From positions 3,569,501 to 3,633,500 of the forward strand of contig NZ_AYTM02000002.1 of NCBI RefSeq assembly GCF_000507185.2: a stretch of DNA of 64,000 bases. The letters run 5' to 3'. Shown piece by piece: positions 1 through 9,568 of this stretch. The translations under genes and the position numbers were made by a program. Position 1 is the first letter of the stretch, and every line of letters begins with the position of its first letter. The DNA comes from Pseudomonas syringae KCTC 12500 (lineage in GTDB: Bacteria > Pseudomonadota > Gammaproteobacteria > Pseudomonadales > Pseudomonadaceae). The notes under the pieces were generated by a model, which was not told the origin of the DNA, did no database searches, and saw only the letters and a program-made list of their open reading frames with translations.

Positions 1-3
1 GTT

Positions 4-132
4 TCAGCGAATGTTGTGAATCGAGAAGGGTGTCTGGTCGTGAGAGTGTTCAGTAAACGAGGCGTCACTGATCAAGGCTTCGATGATTGAGCCCTTGCTG
101 ATCGAGCGGGCAGGCGCGGCGTGAGTGTTCAT
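4..132 (-). CDS. Small hypothetical ORF (42 aa), uncertain
   Basis: An ATG at 132 opens a 42-residue frame that closes with TGA at 4-6, just inside the window. The peptide begins MNTHAAPARSISKGS and ends in FSIHNIR; I recognise no family. Upstream of the ATG there is a GAGG about 14 bases away, too far to be a convincing ribosome binding site. It may be a real small gene, the 5' remnant of a longer gene, or chance. Confidence is low. Confidence 0.3.
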   Translation of the reverse strand: MNTHAAPARSISKGSIIEALISDASFTEHSHDQTPFSIHNIR

Positions 133-358
133 GATGGACTGGCCTCGGTGTTGTTTTTATTTTTGGCGTTATAGGTTGTCGTACAACTTCGAGGATTATT
201 TGCAGACCATCGCCGCGTTGTCAACGCACCCATGGTCGAGGTTTAACGATTCACCGGTCATTTACCGCGCTCCTGAAAGCAAAATTAAATGCAAGTGAAC
301 GCTGCGGGCGGGTGTGCAGTCCACCCGGTAATCCCGTTCATTTTTTGGAGACTGCCGA

Positions 359-1123
359 ATGAATCGTTTCACCCAGAAAGTCATCGTCGTCACAGGTGCC
401 GGTTCCGGAATCGGCGAAGCGACCGCCAAACGTTTTGCCGAGGAAGGCGCAAGCGTCGTGCTGGTCGGCCGCAATCACGACAAGCTGGCCAAGGTGGCGG
501 CACAACTGAAAGGCGAAGGGCACTTGGTCAGAGCTACGGATGTGGCCGACCCGAGCGACGTGGAAGCGCTGTTCAAGGAAGTGGCGACCCGCTTTGGGCG
601 CCTGGATGTGCTGGTCAACAATGCCGGCATCGTCAAGTCCGGCAAAGTGACCGAGCTGGGCATAGAGGACTGGAAAGAGCTGATGTCGGTGGACCTGGAC
701 GGCGTGTTCTATTGCACCCGCACCGCCATGCCGGCACTGATCGCCAGCCAAGGCAACATCATCAATGTCTCGTCGGTGTCCGGTCTGGGCGGCGACTGGG
801 GCATGAGCTTCTATAACGCGGCCAAGGGCGCCATCACCAACTTCACCCGTTCGCTGGCCATGGACCATGGTGCTGACGGCGTGCGCGTGAATGCCGTCTG
901 CCCCTCACTGACCCGCAGCGAGCTGACTGAAGATATGCTGGGTGACAAAGCATTGATGGCCAAATTCATGGAGCGCATCCCATTGGGTCGCCCGGGCGAA
1001 GCCGAAGACGTCGGCGACGTGATCGCCTTCCTGGCCAGCGATGACGCGCGCTTCGTGACCGGCGTCAACCTGCCGGTAGACGGTGGCCTGTCGGCGTCCA
1101 ACGGGCAGCCGCCACAGGCGTGA
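359..1123 (+). CDS. SDR family NAD(P)-dependent oxidoreductase
   Basis: This 254-residue protein is a classical short-chain dehydrogenase, a Rossmann-fold cytosolic enzyme that oxidises or reduces an alcohol/ketone with NAD(P). Visible motifs are the cofactor loop TGAGSGIG near residues 12-19, NNAG near residue 87, the catalytic Ser in NVSSVSG, and YNAAK holding the catalytic Tyr and Lys, followed by the usual PG.AEDV and C-terminal VDGG segments. Length is typical. A GGAG lies about 9 bases before the ATG. It stands alone, followed by a hairpin terminator shared with the convergent chemoreceptor gene. The substrate cannot be inferred from sequence or neighbours. Confidence 0.9.
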   Translation: MNRFTQKVIVVTGAGSGIGEATAKRFAEEGASVVLVGRNHDKLAKVAAQLKGEGHLVRATDVADPSDVEALFKEVATRFGRLDVLVNNAGIVKSGKVTELGIEDWKELMSVDLDGVFYCTRTAMPALIASQGNIINVSSVSGLGGDWGMSFYNAAKGAITNFTRSLAMDHGADGVRVNAVCPSLTRSELTEDMLGDKALMAKFMERIPLGRPGEAEDVGDVIAFLASDDARFVTGVNLPVDGGLSASNGQPPQA

Positions 1124-1144
1124 CTGTCAGGGGGGGCAGAAACA

Positions 1145-1172
1145 ATCAAGCCCGGTAAAGACCGGGCTTGAT
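1145..1172. terminator. Bidirectional intrinsic terminator
   Basis: A perfect 12-bp stem (ATCAAGCCCGGT) with an AAAG loop lies between the convergent SDR and chemoreceptor genes. Its A/T-flanked stem suits use from both sides. Confidence 0.8.
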
Positions 1173-1187
1173 GTCAACACAGGGTGA

Positions 1188-3110
1188 TCAGATCCGGAAG
1201 TGGCTGACCATCGTCTGCAACTGCCCGCCCAGGCGCGCCAGCTCGACGCTGGACGCGGCGGTTTCTTCGCTGGCCGAAGCGGTCTGCTCGGACACATCGC
1301 GCACGTTGACGATGCTGCGGCTGATTTCTTCAGCGACCGCGCTTTGCTCTTCAGCGGCGGCGGCAATCTGCTGGTTCATCGCCTGAATGCTCGACACCGT
1401 TTGCGTGATGCTGCCCAGCGACGTGCCAGCCTTACGGCTAAGGGTCACGCTGCTGACGGTCAGTTCGCGGCTGTTAAGCATGATGCTGGACACCTGGCGC
1501 GTACCGCTCTGCAACGCAGCGACCAGTGTTTCGATCTCCACGGTGGATTGCTGCGTACGTTGTGCCAGGCCGCGGACTTCGTCGGCAACCACCGCAAAAC
1601 CACGTCCGGCTTCACCCGCACGGGCCGCTTCGATGGCGGCGTTGAGCGCCAGCAGGTTGGTCTGTTCGGCCACCGCCTTGATGACGTCCATGACCTTGCC
1701 GATCTTGTCGCTTTCCTGCTCCAGCTGAGTCATGGCATCGGCGGAGCGACCCACTTCGTTGGCCAGACGCTCGATCTGGGCGATCGCTTCACCTACCACC
1801 TTGTCACCGTCACGCGCTTCGCGGTCAGCGTTGGAGGCGGCCTGCGAGGCCTGTTCGGCGTTGCGCGCCACTTCTGCAACCGTCGCCGACATCTCGTGCA
1901 TGGCGGTGGCGACCTGATCGGTTTCGACTTTCTGGCTGTTGACGCCAGCGCTGGTCTGTTCGGTAACCGCCGACAGTTCTTCGGCGGCACTGGCGATCTG
2001 TACGACGCTGTCGCGAATACCGCCAATCAGCTCGCGCAGGGTGCTGCCCATGCGCTGGATGCCTTGCTGCAGAACGCCGAGCTCATCACGGCGCGTCACG
2101 GCCAGGGTCTGGGTCAGGTCACCGGAGGCAATACGGTCGACCACCGCCAGGGTTTCCTGCAGGGGACGGGTAATCTGCCGGGTGATGATCACTGCGGCAA
2201 TGATGCCCAGAATCATAGCCAGCAATGTGCAGACGATCTGCGTGGTACGCGCCTGTGCGCTTTCCTGATCGCGGCGATCCAGTTGCAGCTTGTACATGTC
2301 CTCGCTGATCTTGACGATATCCTGCCCTTGCGTGGTCATTTCCTTGCGCGCCTGGACAATCGTGCCCGTGGCCGCCTTGAAGCTTTGCAAGGTCGTCCGA
2401 TAGGCCATCAACGAGGTTTCCAGCTGCCTGAGCTGATCGGCCTGAGTGCCACTGAAGGTCGTCTTGAGCGCGTCCAGATCCTTGATGGCCGAATCCAGTT
2501 TCGAAACAGCTGCCTGCTCGGTCTCGGGCGTGGCATTGGTGGTGTAGCCGCGCACTTCATAGCGCGCGACTCTCAAGTCATCTTTGGCATCGGTGACGAG
2601 GCGGTACTGCTCGAATCGGTTGGCGTCAGCCGGGTCCATGTTTCTGACTTCAGTCACGAGCTGCTCGAACACCGCGAGGCTTTTGCTCGCGTGGGTGGTC
2701 AGTTCATCGCGTGCAGCGGTGCTGGCCTTATAGCCACTGCGCATGTTGTTGAGGGACTTCTGGTAGTCAGCGATCACGATGCCCAACTGATCGAGCATTT
2801 TCAGGTTTTCGGGACTTTTGAACGAGGCCCGCAGTTTTTCCTGATACGCCTTGAAGCTGTCCAGCGAGGTCTGCACGGTTTCTGCAACCTTCTCGTCGCC
2901 GTCGGCCACCATGTACTGCAGGCGCGTTACGCGCAGTTTGGTCAACTGTGCATTGAGTGAAGTAATGTCACTCATCCAGTTGCTGCGATTGATCAGCCCG
3001 CCCATGCTGGTCCAGCCAGTCAGTGCAAGAATGGCTGTGAAAACAAGTACCAGACCGAAGCCAAGAGCCAGTTTCATATTCACGCTGATGTTTGCAAACC
3101 AGCTACTCAT
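1188..3110 (-). CDS. Methyl-accepting chemotaxis protein with helical bimodular (HBM-like) sensor
   Basis: A 640-residue transmembrane chemoreceptor. TM1 lies at about residues 10-32, followed by a roughly 240-residue all-helical periplasmic region whose pattern, including the RYEVRGYTT segment, resembles HBM sensors of the McpS type that bind organic acids. TM2 ([15 protein letters not shown]) follows, then HAMP, then the signalling hairpin with the conserved tip [19 protein letters not shown]. It signals to CheA/CheW at the cell pole. I chose the ATG at 3110 because GGAG sits 6-7 bases upstream; a further ATG at 3125 lacks this. It is divergent from a second chemoreceptor. The ligand is a family-level inference (possibly TCA-cycle acids or related compounds). 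Confidence 0.93.
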   Translation of the reverse strand: MSSWFANISVNMKLALGFGLVLVFTAILALTGWTSMGGLINRSNWMSDITSLNAQLTKLRVTRLQYMVADGDEKVAETVQTSLDSFKAYQEKLRASFKSPENLKMLDQLGIVIADYQKSLNNMRSGYKASTAARDELTTHASKSLAVFEQLVTEVRNMDPADANRFEQYRLVTDAKDDLRVARYEVRGYTTNATPETEQAAVSKLDSAIKDLDALKTTFSGTQADQLRQLETSLMAYRTTLQSFKAATGTIVQARKEMTTQGQDIVKISEDMYKLQLDRRDQESAQARTTQIVCTLLAMILGIIAAVIITRQITRPLQETLAVVDRIASGDLTQTLAVTRRDELGVLQQGIQRMGSTLRELIGGIRDSVVQIASAAEELSAVTEQTSAGVNSQKVETDQVATAMHEMSATVAEVARNAEQASQAASNADREARDGDKVVGEAIAQIERLANEVGRSADAMTQLEQESDKIGKVMDVIKAVAEQTNLLALNAAIEAARAGEAGRGFAVVADEVRGLAQRTQQSTVEIETLVAALQSGTRQVSSIMLNSRELTVSSVTLSRKAGTSLGSITQTVSSIQAMNQQIAAAAEEQSAVAEEISRSIVNVRDVSEQTASASEETAASSVELARLGGQLQTMVSHFRI

Positions 3111-3489
3111 TAAATTCTCCAACAACTGCCATTAAAACGGTTTTATCCCTGAAAGGCACGGCATACAGGTCAGGGTGAGGTGAGGTACACAGACACTATC
3201 GGCAGGGAATGGCCAAGCTGAAATAAAAAATAAAGAAAGTTCCTACACGCTCCGAATATTTTTCCCCGGGCATATCATTTGCGCCGGCACAGCGTTATAA
3301 AGCAACGCGTAAGTCATTGAATTAGAAACGCCGCATTCCAGGAGGAGCGGCACACTGTCGGCTGTGTTTGCGAGATTAAAACCCTATCCGTTGCAGGCTC
3401 ATTGTGGGTGCAGGGCATGACATTTTTTGTGTCGTAACTTGCTTTGACATTCGAGCCTGCTTCCAGCAGTCCTGTTGAGATGCCTTGTC
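3111..3489. promoter_or_regulatory. Divergent promoter region between two chemoreceptor genes
   Basis: These 379 bases without a gene separate the divergent chemoreceptors and must hold both promoters. An AT-rich stretch near 3220-3262 contains TAAAGAAA followed 11 bases later by CTCCGAAT, a weak match to the flagellar sigma-28 pattern. A small palindrome TAAAACGGTTTTA lies at about 3132-3144. Neither is strong enough to call with certainty. Confidence 0.35.
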
Positions 3490-5370
3490 ATGAATTTGAA
3501 GTTTCGTCATAAGATTCTGCTGGCCGCGGCCGGTGTAGTGGTGCTGGCGTTCGCCTTGTTCACCTTTTACAACGATTACCTGCAACGCAAGACCATCAAC
3601 CAGAACCTCGAGTCTTCCGTGGGCCAAGCGGGTCAACTGACTGCCAGCAGCGTCCAGAACTGGCTCAGCGGGCGCATTCTGGTGCTGGAAAATCTCACCC
3701 AGAACGTAGCTTTTCAGGGCGTCAATTCCGACCTCAGCGGGCTGGTATCGCAGTCTGCGCTGGTATCGACCTTTCAGTTCACCTATGTCGGTGACAGCAA
3801 AGGCGCGTTCACCCAACGGCCCAATGTGGAGATGCCTGCGGGTTACGACCCTCGCCAGCGGCCGTGGTACAAGTCCACCGTCGACGCAGGCAAGACCATT
3901 CTCAGCGCGCCGTATCTGGCTTCCGTGGGTGGCCTGGTGGTAACGATCGCCAGCCCGGTCAAGGCGGAAGGTCAAGTCACGGGTATCGTCGGCGGCGACC
4001 TGAGCCTCGACACGCTGGTCAAGATCATCAACTCGGTCGAGTTCGGCGGCCTGGGTTATGCCTTTCTGGTCAGTGGCGACGGACAGATCATCGTCAGTCC
4101 GGACAAGGAACAGGTAATGAAAAACCTCAAGGACGTCTACCCTGGCCAGACCATTAGCCTGGACGCGCGCCTGCGTGAGGTGACCCTTAATGGTCAGCAA
4201 AGGCTGCTGTCATTCACCCCCATCACCGGGCTGCCCTCGGCTGACTGGTACATTGGTCTGTCGATCGACAAGGAAAAGGCCTATGCGCCGTTAAGCCAGT
4301 TTCGCAGCTCGGCGATGGTTGCCGTGCTGATTGCAGTCGCCGTGATTGCGTTGCTGTTGAGCCTGCTCATTCGTGCGCTGATGCGCCCGCTGACCGACAT
4401 GGGCCGTGCGATGCAGGACATCGCCCAGGGCGAGGGTGATTTGACTCGGCGCCTGAGTATTCAGGGCAAGGACGAGTTCGCCGCACTGGGCGGTTCGTTC
4501 AATCAGTTCGTGGAGCGCGTGCACGCGTCCATCGTAGAAGTGTCCTCCGCGACGCTTCAGGTGCATGACCTGTCGCAACGGGTGGTCAACTCCTCCAACT
4601 CGTCCATCGTCGGTTTCGATGAGCAGAGTGCCCGAACCAACAACGTCGCTGCAGCGATCAACGAGCTGGGTGCTGCAACCCAGGAGATTGCCCGCAACGC
4701 ATCTGACGCCTCGATCCAGGCCAGTGAGGCCCGCAACCAGGCAGAAGACGGTCAGGTAGTGGTCGAGAAAACGATCCACGCCATGAGCGCGCTGTCGGCC
4801 AAGATCAGTGATTCCTGCACGCAGATCGAGCAACTCAACGCCAGCACCGAAAACATCGGCCATATTCTGGATGTCATCAAAGGCATCTCGCAACAGACCA
4901 ACCTGCTGGCCCTTAACGCCGCCATCGAAGCCGCCCGCGCGGGTGAGGCCGGACGCGGTTTTGCGGTAGTTGCCGACGAGGTACGCAACCTCGCGCATCG
5001 TACCCAGACCTCTGCCGACGAGATTCACAAGATGATTGGCGGTCTGCAGACCGGTTCTCAGCATGCAGTGCTCAACATGAATGAAAGCCAGACGTCGAGT
5101 CAGGAAAGTGTCGAAGTTGCCAATCAGGCGGGCAGTCGGCTGCGCGAGGTAACACGGCGCATCGGCGATATTGATGGCATGAATCAATCGGTCGCCGCTG
5201 CGACAGAAGAGCAGACTGCTGTTGTGGAAACACTCAATATCGATATCAATCAGATCAACACGCTTAATCAACAAGGCGTGGCCAACCTTAATGAAACGCT
5301 CAAGGATTGTGCTGCGCTTTCGCAACAAGCCGGGCGTTTGAAACAACTGGTCGACAGTTTCAAGATCTGA
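3490..5370 (+). CDS. Methyl-accepting chemotaxis protein, dCache_1 sensor with amino-acid motif
   Basis: A 626-residue chemoreceptor of the PctA/B/C type. TM1 is at about residues 8-26, a periplasmic double-Cache domain spans about 30-275, TM2 follows ([18 protein letters not shown]), then HAMP and the signalling domain with tip [19 protein letters not shown]. The sensor carries the amino-acid signature Y119-x4-R124-x-W126-Y127, then Y142 and D170, which in PctA-like receptors contacts the amino and carboxyl groups of L-amino acids. Attraction to amino acids is therefore predicted from established motif knowledge. I chose the ATG at 3490; a TTG at 3475 would add five residues. The ribosome binding site is weak (GAG about 11 bases upstream). 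Confidence 0.93.
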   Translation: MNLKFRHKILLAAAGVVVLAFALFTFYNDYLQRKTINQNLESSVGQAGQLTASSVQNWLSGRILVLENLTQNVAFQGVNSDLSGLVSQSALVSTFQFTYVGDSKGAFTQRPNVEMPAGYDPRQRPWYKSTVDAGKTILSAPYLASVGGLVVTIASPVKAEGQVTGIVGGDLSLDTLVKIINSVEFGGLGYAFLVSGDGQIIVSPDKEQVMKNLKDVYPGQTISLDARLREVTLNGQQRLLSFTPITGLPSADWYIGLSIDKEKAYAPLSQFRSSAMVAVLIAVAVIALLLSLLIRALMRPLTDMGRAMQDIAQGEGDLTRRLSIQGKDEFAALGGSFNQFVERVHASIVEVSSATLQVHDLSQRVVNSSNSSIVGFDEQSARTNNVAAAINELGAATQEIARNASDASIQASEARNQAEDGQVVVEKTIHAMSALSAKISDSCTQIEQLNASTENIGHILDVIKGISQQTNLLALNAAIEAARAGEAGRGFAVVADEVRNLAHRTQTSADEIHKMIGGLQTGSQHAVLNMNESQTSSQESVEVANQAGSRLREVTRRIGDIDGMNQSVAAATEEQTAVVETLNIDINQINTLNQQGVANLNETLKDCAALSQQAGRLKQLVDSFKI

Positions 5371-5504
5371 CCGTATATCCAGTAACAGAGGTCGGGCCAC
5401 TGACACTTGGTAGTTGGCCCGGTCTTCAAAAGCGAAAGAGTAAAAGCACCAGTGCGTGGATGTTTCAGCGGCCCTGCTGGACCGTCCAGCGCAATCCGCC
5501 CATG

Positions 5505-5533
5505 AAAAAAGCCTGCTCGGTGGCAGGCTTTTT
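5505..5533. terminator. Bidirectional intrinsic terminator
   Basis: The stem AAAAAAGCCTGC / GCAGGCTTTTT with a short loop sits between the convergent chemoreceptor and small repeat-protein genes. T-tracts on both strands fit bidirectional termination. Confidence 0.85.
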
Positions 5534-5535
5534 GG

Positions 5536-5799
5536 TCAGAGATCCTTTTTAACCTCTTTATCGATGTGCTTGTCGGCCTTGTGACGCTCTTTGTCGTCAT
5601 GCTTCGCACCTTTGTCGACTTCGTCGGCGTCGTGCTTCACGCCCTTGTCCACTTCCTTGGCGTCATGATCGACACCTTTATCCAGCTCACGGTTATCGTG
5701 CCGGACACCCTTTTCCAGTTCACTCTCTGCAAAGGCGACTGGCGCTACAGCACCTGTCAGGAAGAGGGCGGCAGTCATTGAGAGTACAAGTTTACGCAT
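5536..5799 (-). CDS. Small secreted/periplasmic protein with 11-residue repeats
   Basis: An 87-residue protein of unknown function. It starts with a clear Sec signal peptide (MRKLVLSMTAALFLTG, cleavage probable after AFA at about residue 24). The mature part is almost entirely tandem 11-residue units such as ELDKGVDHDAK, EVDKGVKHDAD and EVDKGAKHDDK, five in all, very rich in Asp, Lys and His and with no hydrophobic core. Such hendecad repeats resemble LEA-like or other amphipathic, intrinsically disordered helices; the His/Asp richness could bind metal. I chose the ATG at 5799 because GGAG lies 7 bases upstream; a longer frame to 5865 lacks support. Function is not inferred beyond this. Confidence 0.8.
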   Translation of the reverse strand: MRKLVLSMTAALFLTGAVAPVAFAESELEKGVRHDNRELDKGVDHDAKEVDKGVKHDADEVDKGAKHDDKERHKADKHIDKEVKKDL

Positions 5800-5930
5800 G
5801 CTTTGCTCCGTCATGAGAAATGCTGGCTCGTCTTGAACCATCATTTTCGAGCATAGACCAGACATTCAAAGTGAAAAATGCAGTTCGTCGAAAGGCCGAC
5901 TCGAGTCACGATCAAGTCCAGCCGCGGCTG

Positions 5931-7073
5931 TCAAACAGCTGATTTAACCAGAATGCTTTCGTCGATCTGTTCAATCGAAGTCACCCCGGTCAACGTCATC
6001 GCCACATGCATTTCCCTGGCGAAAATATCCAGCATATTCTCGACGCCACGCTGCCCATCGGCGCCCAGCGCATAGGCCATCGAACGTCCGAGCAATACGC
6101 CCTTGGCTCCGAGGGCGAGCATGCGCACCACATCAAGACCCGAGCGAATGCCGGAGTCGGCCAGCACCGTCAGGTCACTGCCGACCGCCTGAACAATAGG
6201 CGGCAAGGCCTTGGCGGTGGACAGCGCGCCATCCAGCTGGCGTCCGCCGTGGTTGGATACCACAATGCCGTCCGCGCCAAAACTCAGCGCATCCCTGGCA
6301 TCCTGCGGATCGAGAATGCCCTTGATGATCATCGGGCCTTGCCAGAACTCACGAATCCACTCCAGATCCTTCCAGCTTATGGACGGGTCGAAGTTATTCG
6401 CCAGCCAGCCCACATAATCTTCCAGCGTGGTGGCCTTGCCCAGGTATCTGGAGATATTGCCCAGATCATGAGGGCGACCGAGCAGGCCGACATTCAGCGC
6501 CCAGTCCGGCTTGGTCATGGCTTGCAGAATGCGTCGAGGCGCGGCATAAGGCCCGGACATGCCCGAGTGCGCATCGCGATAACGCGCGCCGGGCGTTGGC
6601 ATGTCGACGGTAAAGACCAGCGTCGTGACGCCCGCCGCCTTGGCACGCTCCAGAGCGTTTTTCATAAAGCCACGGTCTTTGAGCACGTAGAGCTGAAACC
6701 AGATCGCCTGCTTGCTCTGCGACGCTACCTCTTCAATCGAACACACCGACACTGTCGACAGGCAGAATGGAATCCGCTTGTTCGCCGCGGCCTTGGCTGC
6801 CTGCACTTCACCCCGGCGCGCATACATTCCGCTCAGGCCCACGGGGCTGAGGACAATCGGCATGGCCAGGGATTCGCCAAACAGCCTGGTTTCAAGACTC
6901 ACGTTATCGACATTTTTCAGGACGCGCTGGCGCAGGCTGATATCGGCCAGGTCCGAACCATTGGCACGCAGCGTGTGCTCTGCATACGCACCGCCGTCAA
7001 TGTAATCAAACAGAAAACGCGGGAGTTTGCGTTTGGCCGCTGCACGGTAATCGGATGCCGAAGAAATAATCAT
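5931..7073 (-). CDS. lldD: FMN-dependent L-lactate dehydrogenase
   Basis: A 380-residue protein of the alpha-hydroxy-acid oxidase family that oxidises L-lactate to pyruvate and passes electrons to the quinone pool at the inner membrane. It shows the N-terminal [11 protein letters not shown] segment, the FMN-binding LSPVGLSGM and WFQLYV segments, the catalytic [10 protein letters not shown] containing the active-site His and substrate-binding Arg, and the C-terminal phosphate-binding [18 protein letters not shown] and [12 protein letters not shown]. Length matches E. coli LldD. Unlike many lldPRD operons, no lactate permease or GntR regulator is adjacent; instead a LysR regulator is divergently transcribed and may control it (inference). 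Confidence 0.93.
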   Translation of the reverse strand: MIISSASDYRAAAKRKLPRFLFDYIDGGAYAEHTLRANGSDLADISLRQRVLKNVDNVSLETRLFGESLAMPIVLSPVGLSGMYARRGEVQAAKAAANKRIPFCLSTVSVCSIEEVASQSKQAIWFQLYVLKDRGFMKNALERAKAAGVTTLVFTVDMPTPGARYRDAHSGMSGPYAAPRRILQAMTKPDWALNVGLLGRPHDLGNISRYLGKATTLEDYVGWLANNFDPSISWKDLEWIREFWQGPMIIKGILDPQDARDALSFGADGIVVSNHGGRQLDGALSTAKALPPIVQAVGSDLTVLADSGIRSGLDVVRMLALGAKGVLLGRSMAYALGADGQRGVENMLDIFAREMHVAMTLTGVTSIEQIDESILVKSAV

Positions 7074-7203
7074 GACGTTTTCCTGAGCGAATAAATCTAC
7101 GAACCAAGGCCGCCAGGGGGGAGCGGCAGGTTCAGATTACGGAAAAACCGACTATGATCAAAACAACTAATACAACTTGAATTCAGTCGGAAATCGAATA
7201 CTT
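7074..7203. promoter_or_regulatory. Divergent lldD/LysR promoter region
   Basis: The 130-base gap between the divergent lldD and LysR genes is AT-rich near 7145-7200, as expected for overlapping promoters and a LysR operator. I could not define a T-N11-A site unambiguously. Confidence 0.4.
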
Positions 7204-8100
7204 GTGAACCTTCGAACATTACGCACTTTTGTCGAAGTGGTACGTCAGGGTAGCTTCTCCCAGGCCGCTGATGTGGTATCGCTCACCCAGTCCACCGTCA
7301 GCAAGGCCGTCAAGACCCTTGAAGACGAATTGGGCACGCCGCTGTTGAGCCGTATTGGCCACCGCAGCGAACTGACCGCCGCCGGCGAAATCGTCTACCG
7401 CCGCGCCTTGACCCTGTTGGCCGAGCGCAACGATCTGCTGACCGAGCTCAACGACCTGCGTGGTTTGAAGGGCGGCGTGTTGCGCATCGGTCTGCCTCCC
7501 GTGGGCAGTGGTGCGCTTTTCGCCGCCATGTTCACTCAATACCGCGCCCGCTATCCGGATATCGATATTCAGCTCACCGAACACGGCGCGAGCAAACTGC
7601 ATGAGTGCCTGGCTTCGGGAGAAGTAGAGCTGGCAGCACTGCTGAAGATGAACTCGTTCAGTGAAGAGTTTGATTACCAGGATGTGCGTATCGAGCCCGT
7701 AGTGGTGGTCATGGCAGCGAACCATCCATTGGCCAAGCGCAAACGAGTCGTCATTGAAGACCTGGCCGAAACGCCGTTTATCCTCTTCGAGGCGGGGTTT
7801 GCACTGAACACCATGATTAAACTGGCATGCGACCGCAAGGGCGTTACGCCCAAAGTGACTGCACGCAGTGGTCAGGTCGACTTTATTGTAGATCTGGTCT
7901 CGGCAGGGTTGGGTGTCGCATTCTTGCCGAGAATGCTGGCGCAGAAGCACTATCACGACGGGATTCGATTGGTTGCGCTGAACGAGCCGGATACGGATTG
8001 GCATATGGTGTTGGCATGGCGCAAGAACGCGCACTTGTCACCTGCGGCCGAGGCCTGGTTGACCCTCGCCAGGGAAACCCGTCTTCCGACGACGTCCTGA
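7204..8100 (+). CDS. LysR family transcriptional regulator
   Basis: A 298-residue regulator with an N-terminal winged helix-turn-helix (FVEVVRQGSFSQAADVVSLTQSTVSKAVKTLEDELG, residues about 9-45) and a C-terminal periplasmic-binding-like effector domain (from about residue 90, GGVLRIGLPPVGSG). The GTG at 7204 puts the HTH at the normal distance from the start; a TTG at 7177 is possible but leads with atypical residues. It is divergent from lldD, so control of lactate use is a reasonable inference, unproven. The effector pocket gives no ligand clue. Confidence 0.9.
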   Translation: MNLRTLRTFVEVVRQGSFSQAADVVSLTQSTVSKAVKTLEDELGTPLLSRIGHRSELTAAGEIVYRRALTLLAERNDLLTELNDLRGLKGGVLRIGLPPVGSGALFAAMFTQYRARYPDIDIQLTEHGASKLHECLASGEVELAALLKMNSFSEEFDYQDVRIEPVVVVMAANHPLAKRKRVVIEDLAETPFILFEAGFALNTMIKLACDRKGVTPKVTARSGQVDFIVDLVSAGLGVAFLPRMLAQKHYHDGIRLVALNEPDTDWHMVLAWRKNAHLSPAAEAWLTLARETRLPTTS

Positions 8101-8180
8101 ATTTGCGCGGATCATCCAGGAGGCATGATTGAAGCATGCGCAGGGAGGCATAAGAGTGATGACAAAACGGGAAGGCCAGA

Positions 8181-8214
8181 AACAAGAAAACCCGCACGAG
8201 GCGGGCTTCTTGTT
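8181..8214 (-). terminator. Intrinsic terminator downstream of tRNA-Met
   Basis: On the minus strand a GC-rich stem (AAGCCCGC / GCGGGTTTTCTT) ends in T-rich sequence about 40 bases after the tRNA. A second perfect 11-bp hairpin, GATTCACAGTT with its complement (8215-8246), sits between it and the tRNA. It may also stop the LysR gene. Confidence 0.7.
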
Positions 8215-8252
8215 GATTCACAGTTATCAGAAGAAAACTGTGAATCGGTACT

Positions 8253-8329
8253 TGGTGGCTACACAGGGACTTGAACCCCGGACCCCAGCATTATGAATGC
8301 TATGCTCTAACCAACTGAGCTATGTAGCC
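8253..8329 (-). tRNA. tRNA-Met (CAT), elongator
   Basis: A 77-base cloverleaf on the minus strand. It begins GGCTACATAGCTCAGTTGG, has the anticodon stem-loop GCATT-CAT-AATGC (anticodon at 8293-8295), a TTCAAGTCC T-arm and encoded CCA. The GGCTAC acceptor differs from the CGCGGG start of the initiator tRNA, so this is the elongator type. A lysidine-modified Ile CAT tRNA is the less likely alternative. Confidence 0.93.
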
Positions 8330-8446
8330 AAGTGGCGCGCATTATTCTCGGAGAACGCATATGTGTCAAGCGTTGTTGTGAAAAATAATTGCGTGCGATC
8401 AACCGGTTAGGTCGAAGCCCGGGTTGGAGTCAGGTTTTTCGGGCTT

Positions 8447-9568
8447 TCAGCGCAACAGGGTCTCCAGCATTTCCAGGTCATCGAATTCTTCTACTCTCTC
8501 CAGCATCTCGGCCATCCCCCGTTGATCCCTGAGCCAGGCTTTAAGGCTTTTCGGGTCGGTCAGTAACTGCAGTTCGTCCTGTTCCTCGTCGAGATGCTCC
8601 CGTATGGCTTTGACCTGCCTGGCACATTTTGTGTTGGCAGTCTTGGGTTTGAGGTCCTCGTACGGGTCCATCAGGAATTGTTCCCGGATCAGCATCTTGC
8701 GATCGTGGATCTCGTCTTCCAGCTCTCTGAGCTGTTCGCTCAGGATCCGGTTGAAATGCTTGAGGCGCTTGTCGGAGATGCTGTCGATGTGGCTCTGATC
8801 GATTTGCTCAATCTCCATTTGCATCTGTAGCAGCGCCAGCAGGTTGTCATTTTCATAGGCCTCGTTGACCCGTTGCATGAGCGCCGTTTTCCGCTCGCGC
8901 TCATCGGCATCCTGTTCACGGTCCGGGTGCAGCGCGCTGGCCAGCTTGCGGTAAATTTCGCGCAGTGACTGGCTGCCTTCAGCCTCTTCCTGCTCACGAC
9001 GCAGTTCGCTGGCCGTCGGCTTTTTCGGCTTCTGTGCGCCTTGCGCCTGCTCGGCCTGTTCTCTCAGCTTCTCTTCAACATGCCGGGTCACGTCTTCGAG
9101 AGAGTCCAGGTCGACATCGTCGTCCAGTTCCACGCCCAGATCTTCTTCCAGCGATGATTTGAACCGCTGTCTTTGCAGGCGCTCCTCCTCGTCGTAGTCG
9201 TTACCGGTGTATTTGAGGTAGAGCTGCTTCAGTTCTTCATCGTGTTCGCCGCCAATGAGCGATGTGGTCAGGACGCAGATAATCTCGAGCAGCGTGTGCC
9301 TGTCTTTTTTGGCCAGGCGGAACTGATCGAAAGCTACGTCAAGCAAGCGCAGCTTGTTCATCTCGTTCGCGGCCTGCTCACTGAGCATCGGAACCAGTTC
9401 TTCGATCCACAGCTTTTCGCAGGTGGCTGAAATCGAGAGCCACTGCTGCAAAAGCTTGCGCCTGGTTTCGAGCTTTTCCATCAGCGTGTTGAATTTCTTC
9501 TGACCGGCGCTCAATTGCGGCCTGGACGGTTGCGCGACGATACGTGGCGAGGCGGGTGGGGTGGTCAT
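8447..9568 (-). CDS. J-domain-like protein (DnaJ-type HPD motif)
   Basis: A 373-residue, highly charged, mostly helical cytosolic protein. Residues about 215-265 (SLREIYRKLASALHPD...) form a J-domain-like segment with the diagnostic HPD tripeptide and an NEAYENDNLLALL helix; this segment stimulates DnaK ATPase in bona fide J proteins. Unusually it is central to C-terminal rather than N-terminal, and no Gly/Phe region, zinc finger or classic C-terminal DnaJ domain is present. The N-terminal 170 residues and C-terminal 100 residues are predicted helices or coiled coil without a recognised family. Start chosen at ATG 9568, preceded by AAGGAGG with a 5-base spacer. Client and role are unknown. 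Confidence 0.82.
   Translation of the reverse strand: MTTPPASPRIVAQPSRPQLSAGQKKFNTLMEKLETRRKLLQQWLSISATCEKLWIEELVPMLSEQAANEMNKLRLLDVAFDQFRLAKKDRHTLLEIICVLTTSLIGGEHDEELKQLYLKYTGNDYDEEERLQRQRFKSSLEEDLGVELDDDVDLDSLEDVTRHVEEKLREQAEQAQGAQKPKKPTASELRREQEEAEGSQSLREIYRKLASALHPDREQDADERERKTALMQRVNEAYENDNLLALLQMQMEIEQIDQSHIDSISDKRLKHFNRILSEQLRELEDEIHDRKMLIREQFLMDPYEDLKPKTANTKCARQVKAIREHLDEEQDELQLLTDPKSLKAWLRDQRGMAEMLERVEEFDDLEMLETLLR

Noticed and set aside
3220..3262. Possible sigma-28 flagellar promoter (TAAAGAAA then CTCCGAAT)
   Set aside because: The second element matches the GCCGATAA consensus poorly and distance to the chemoreceptor start is over 200 bases.
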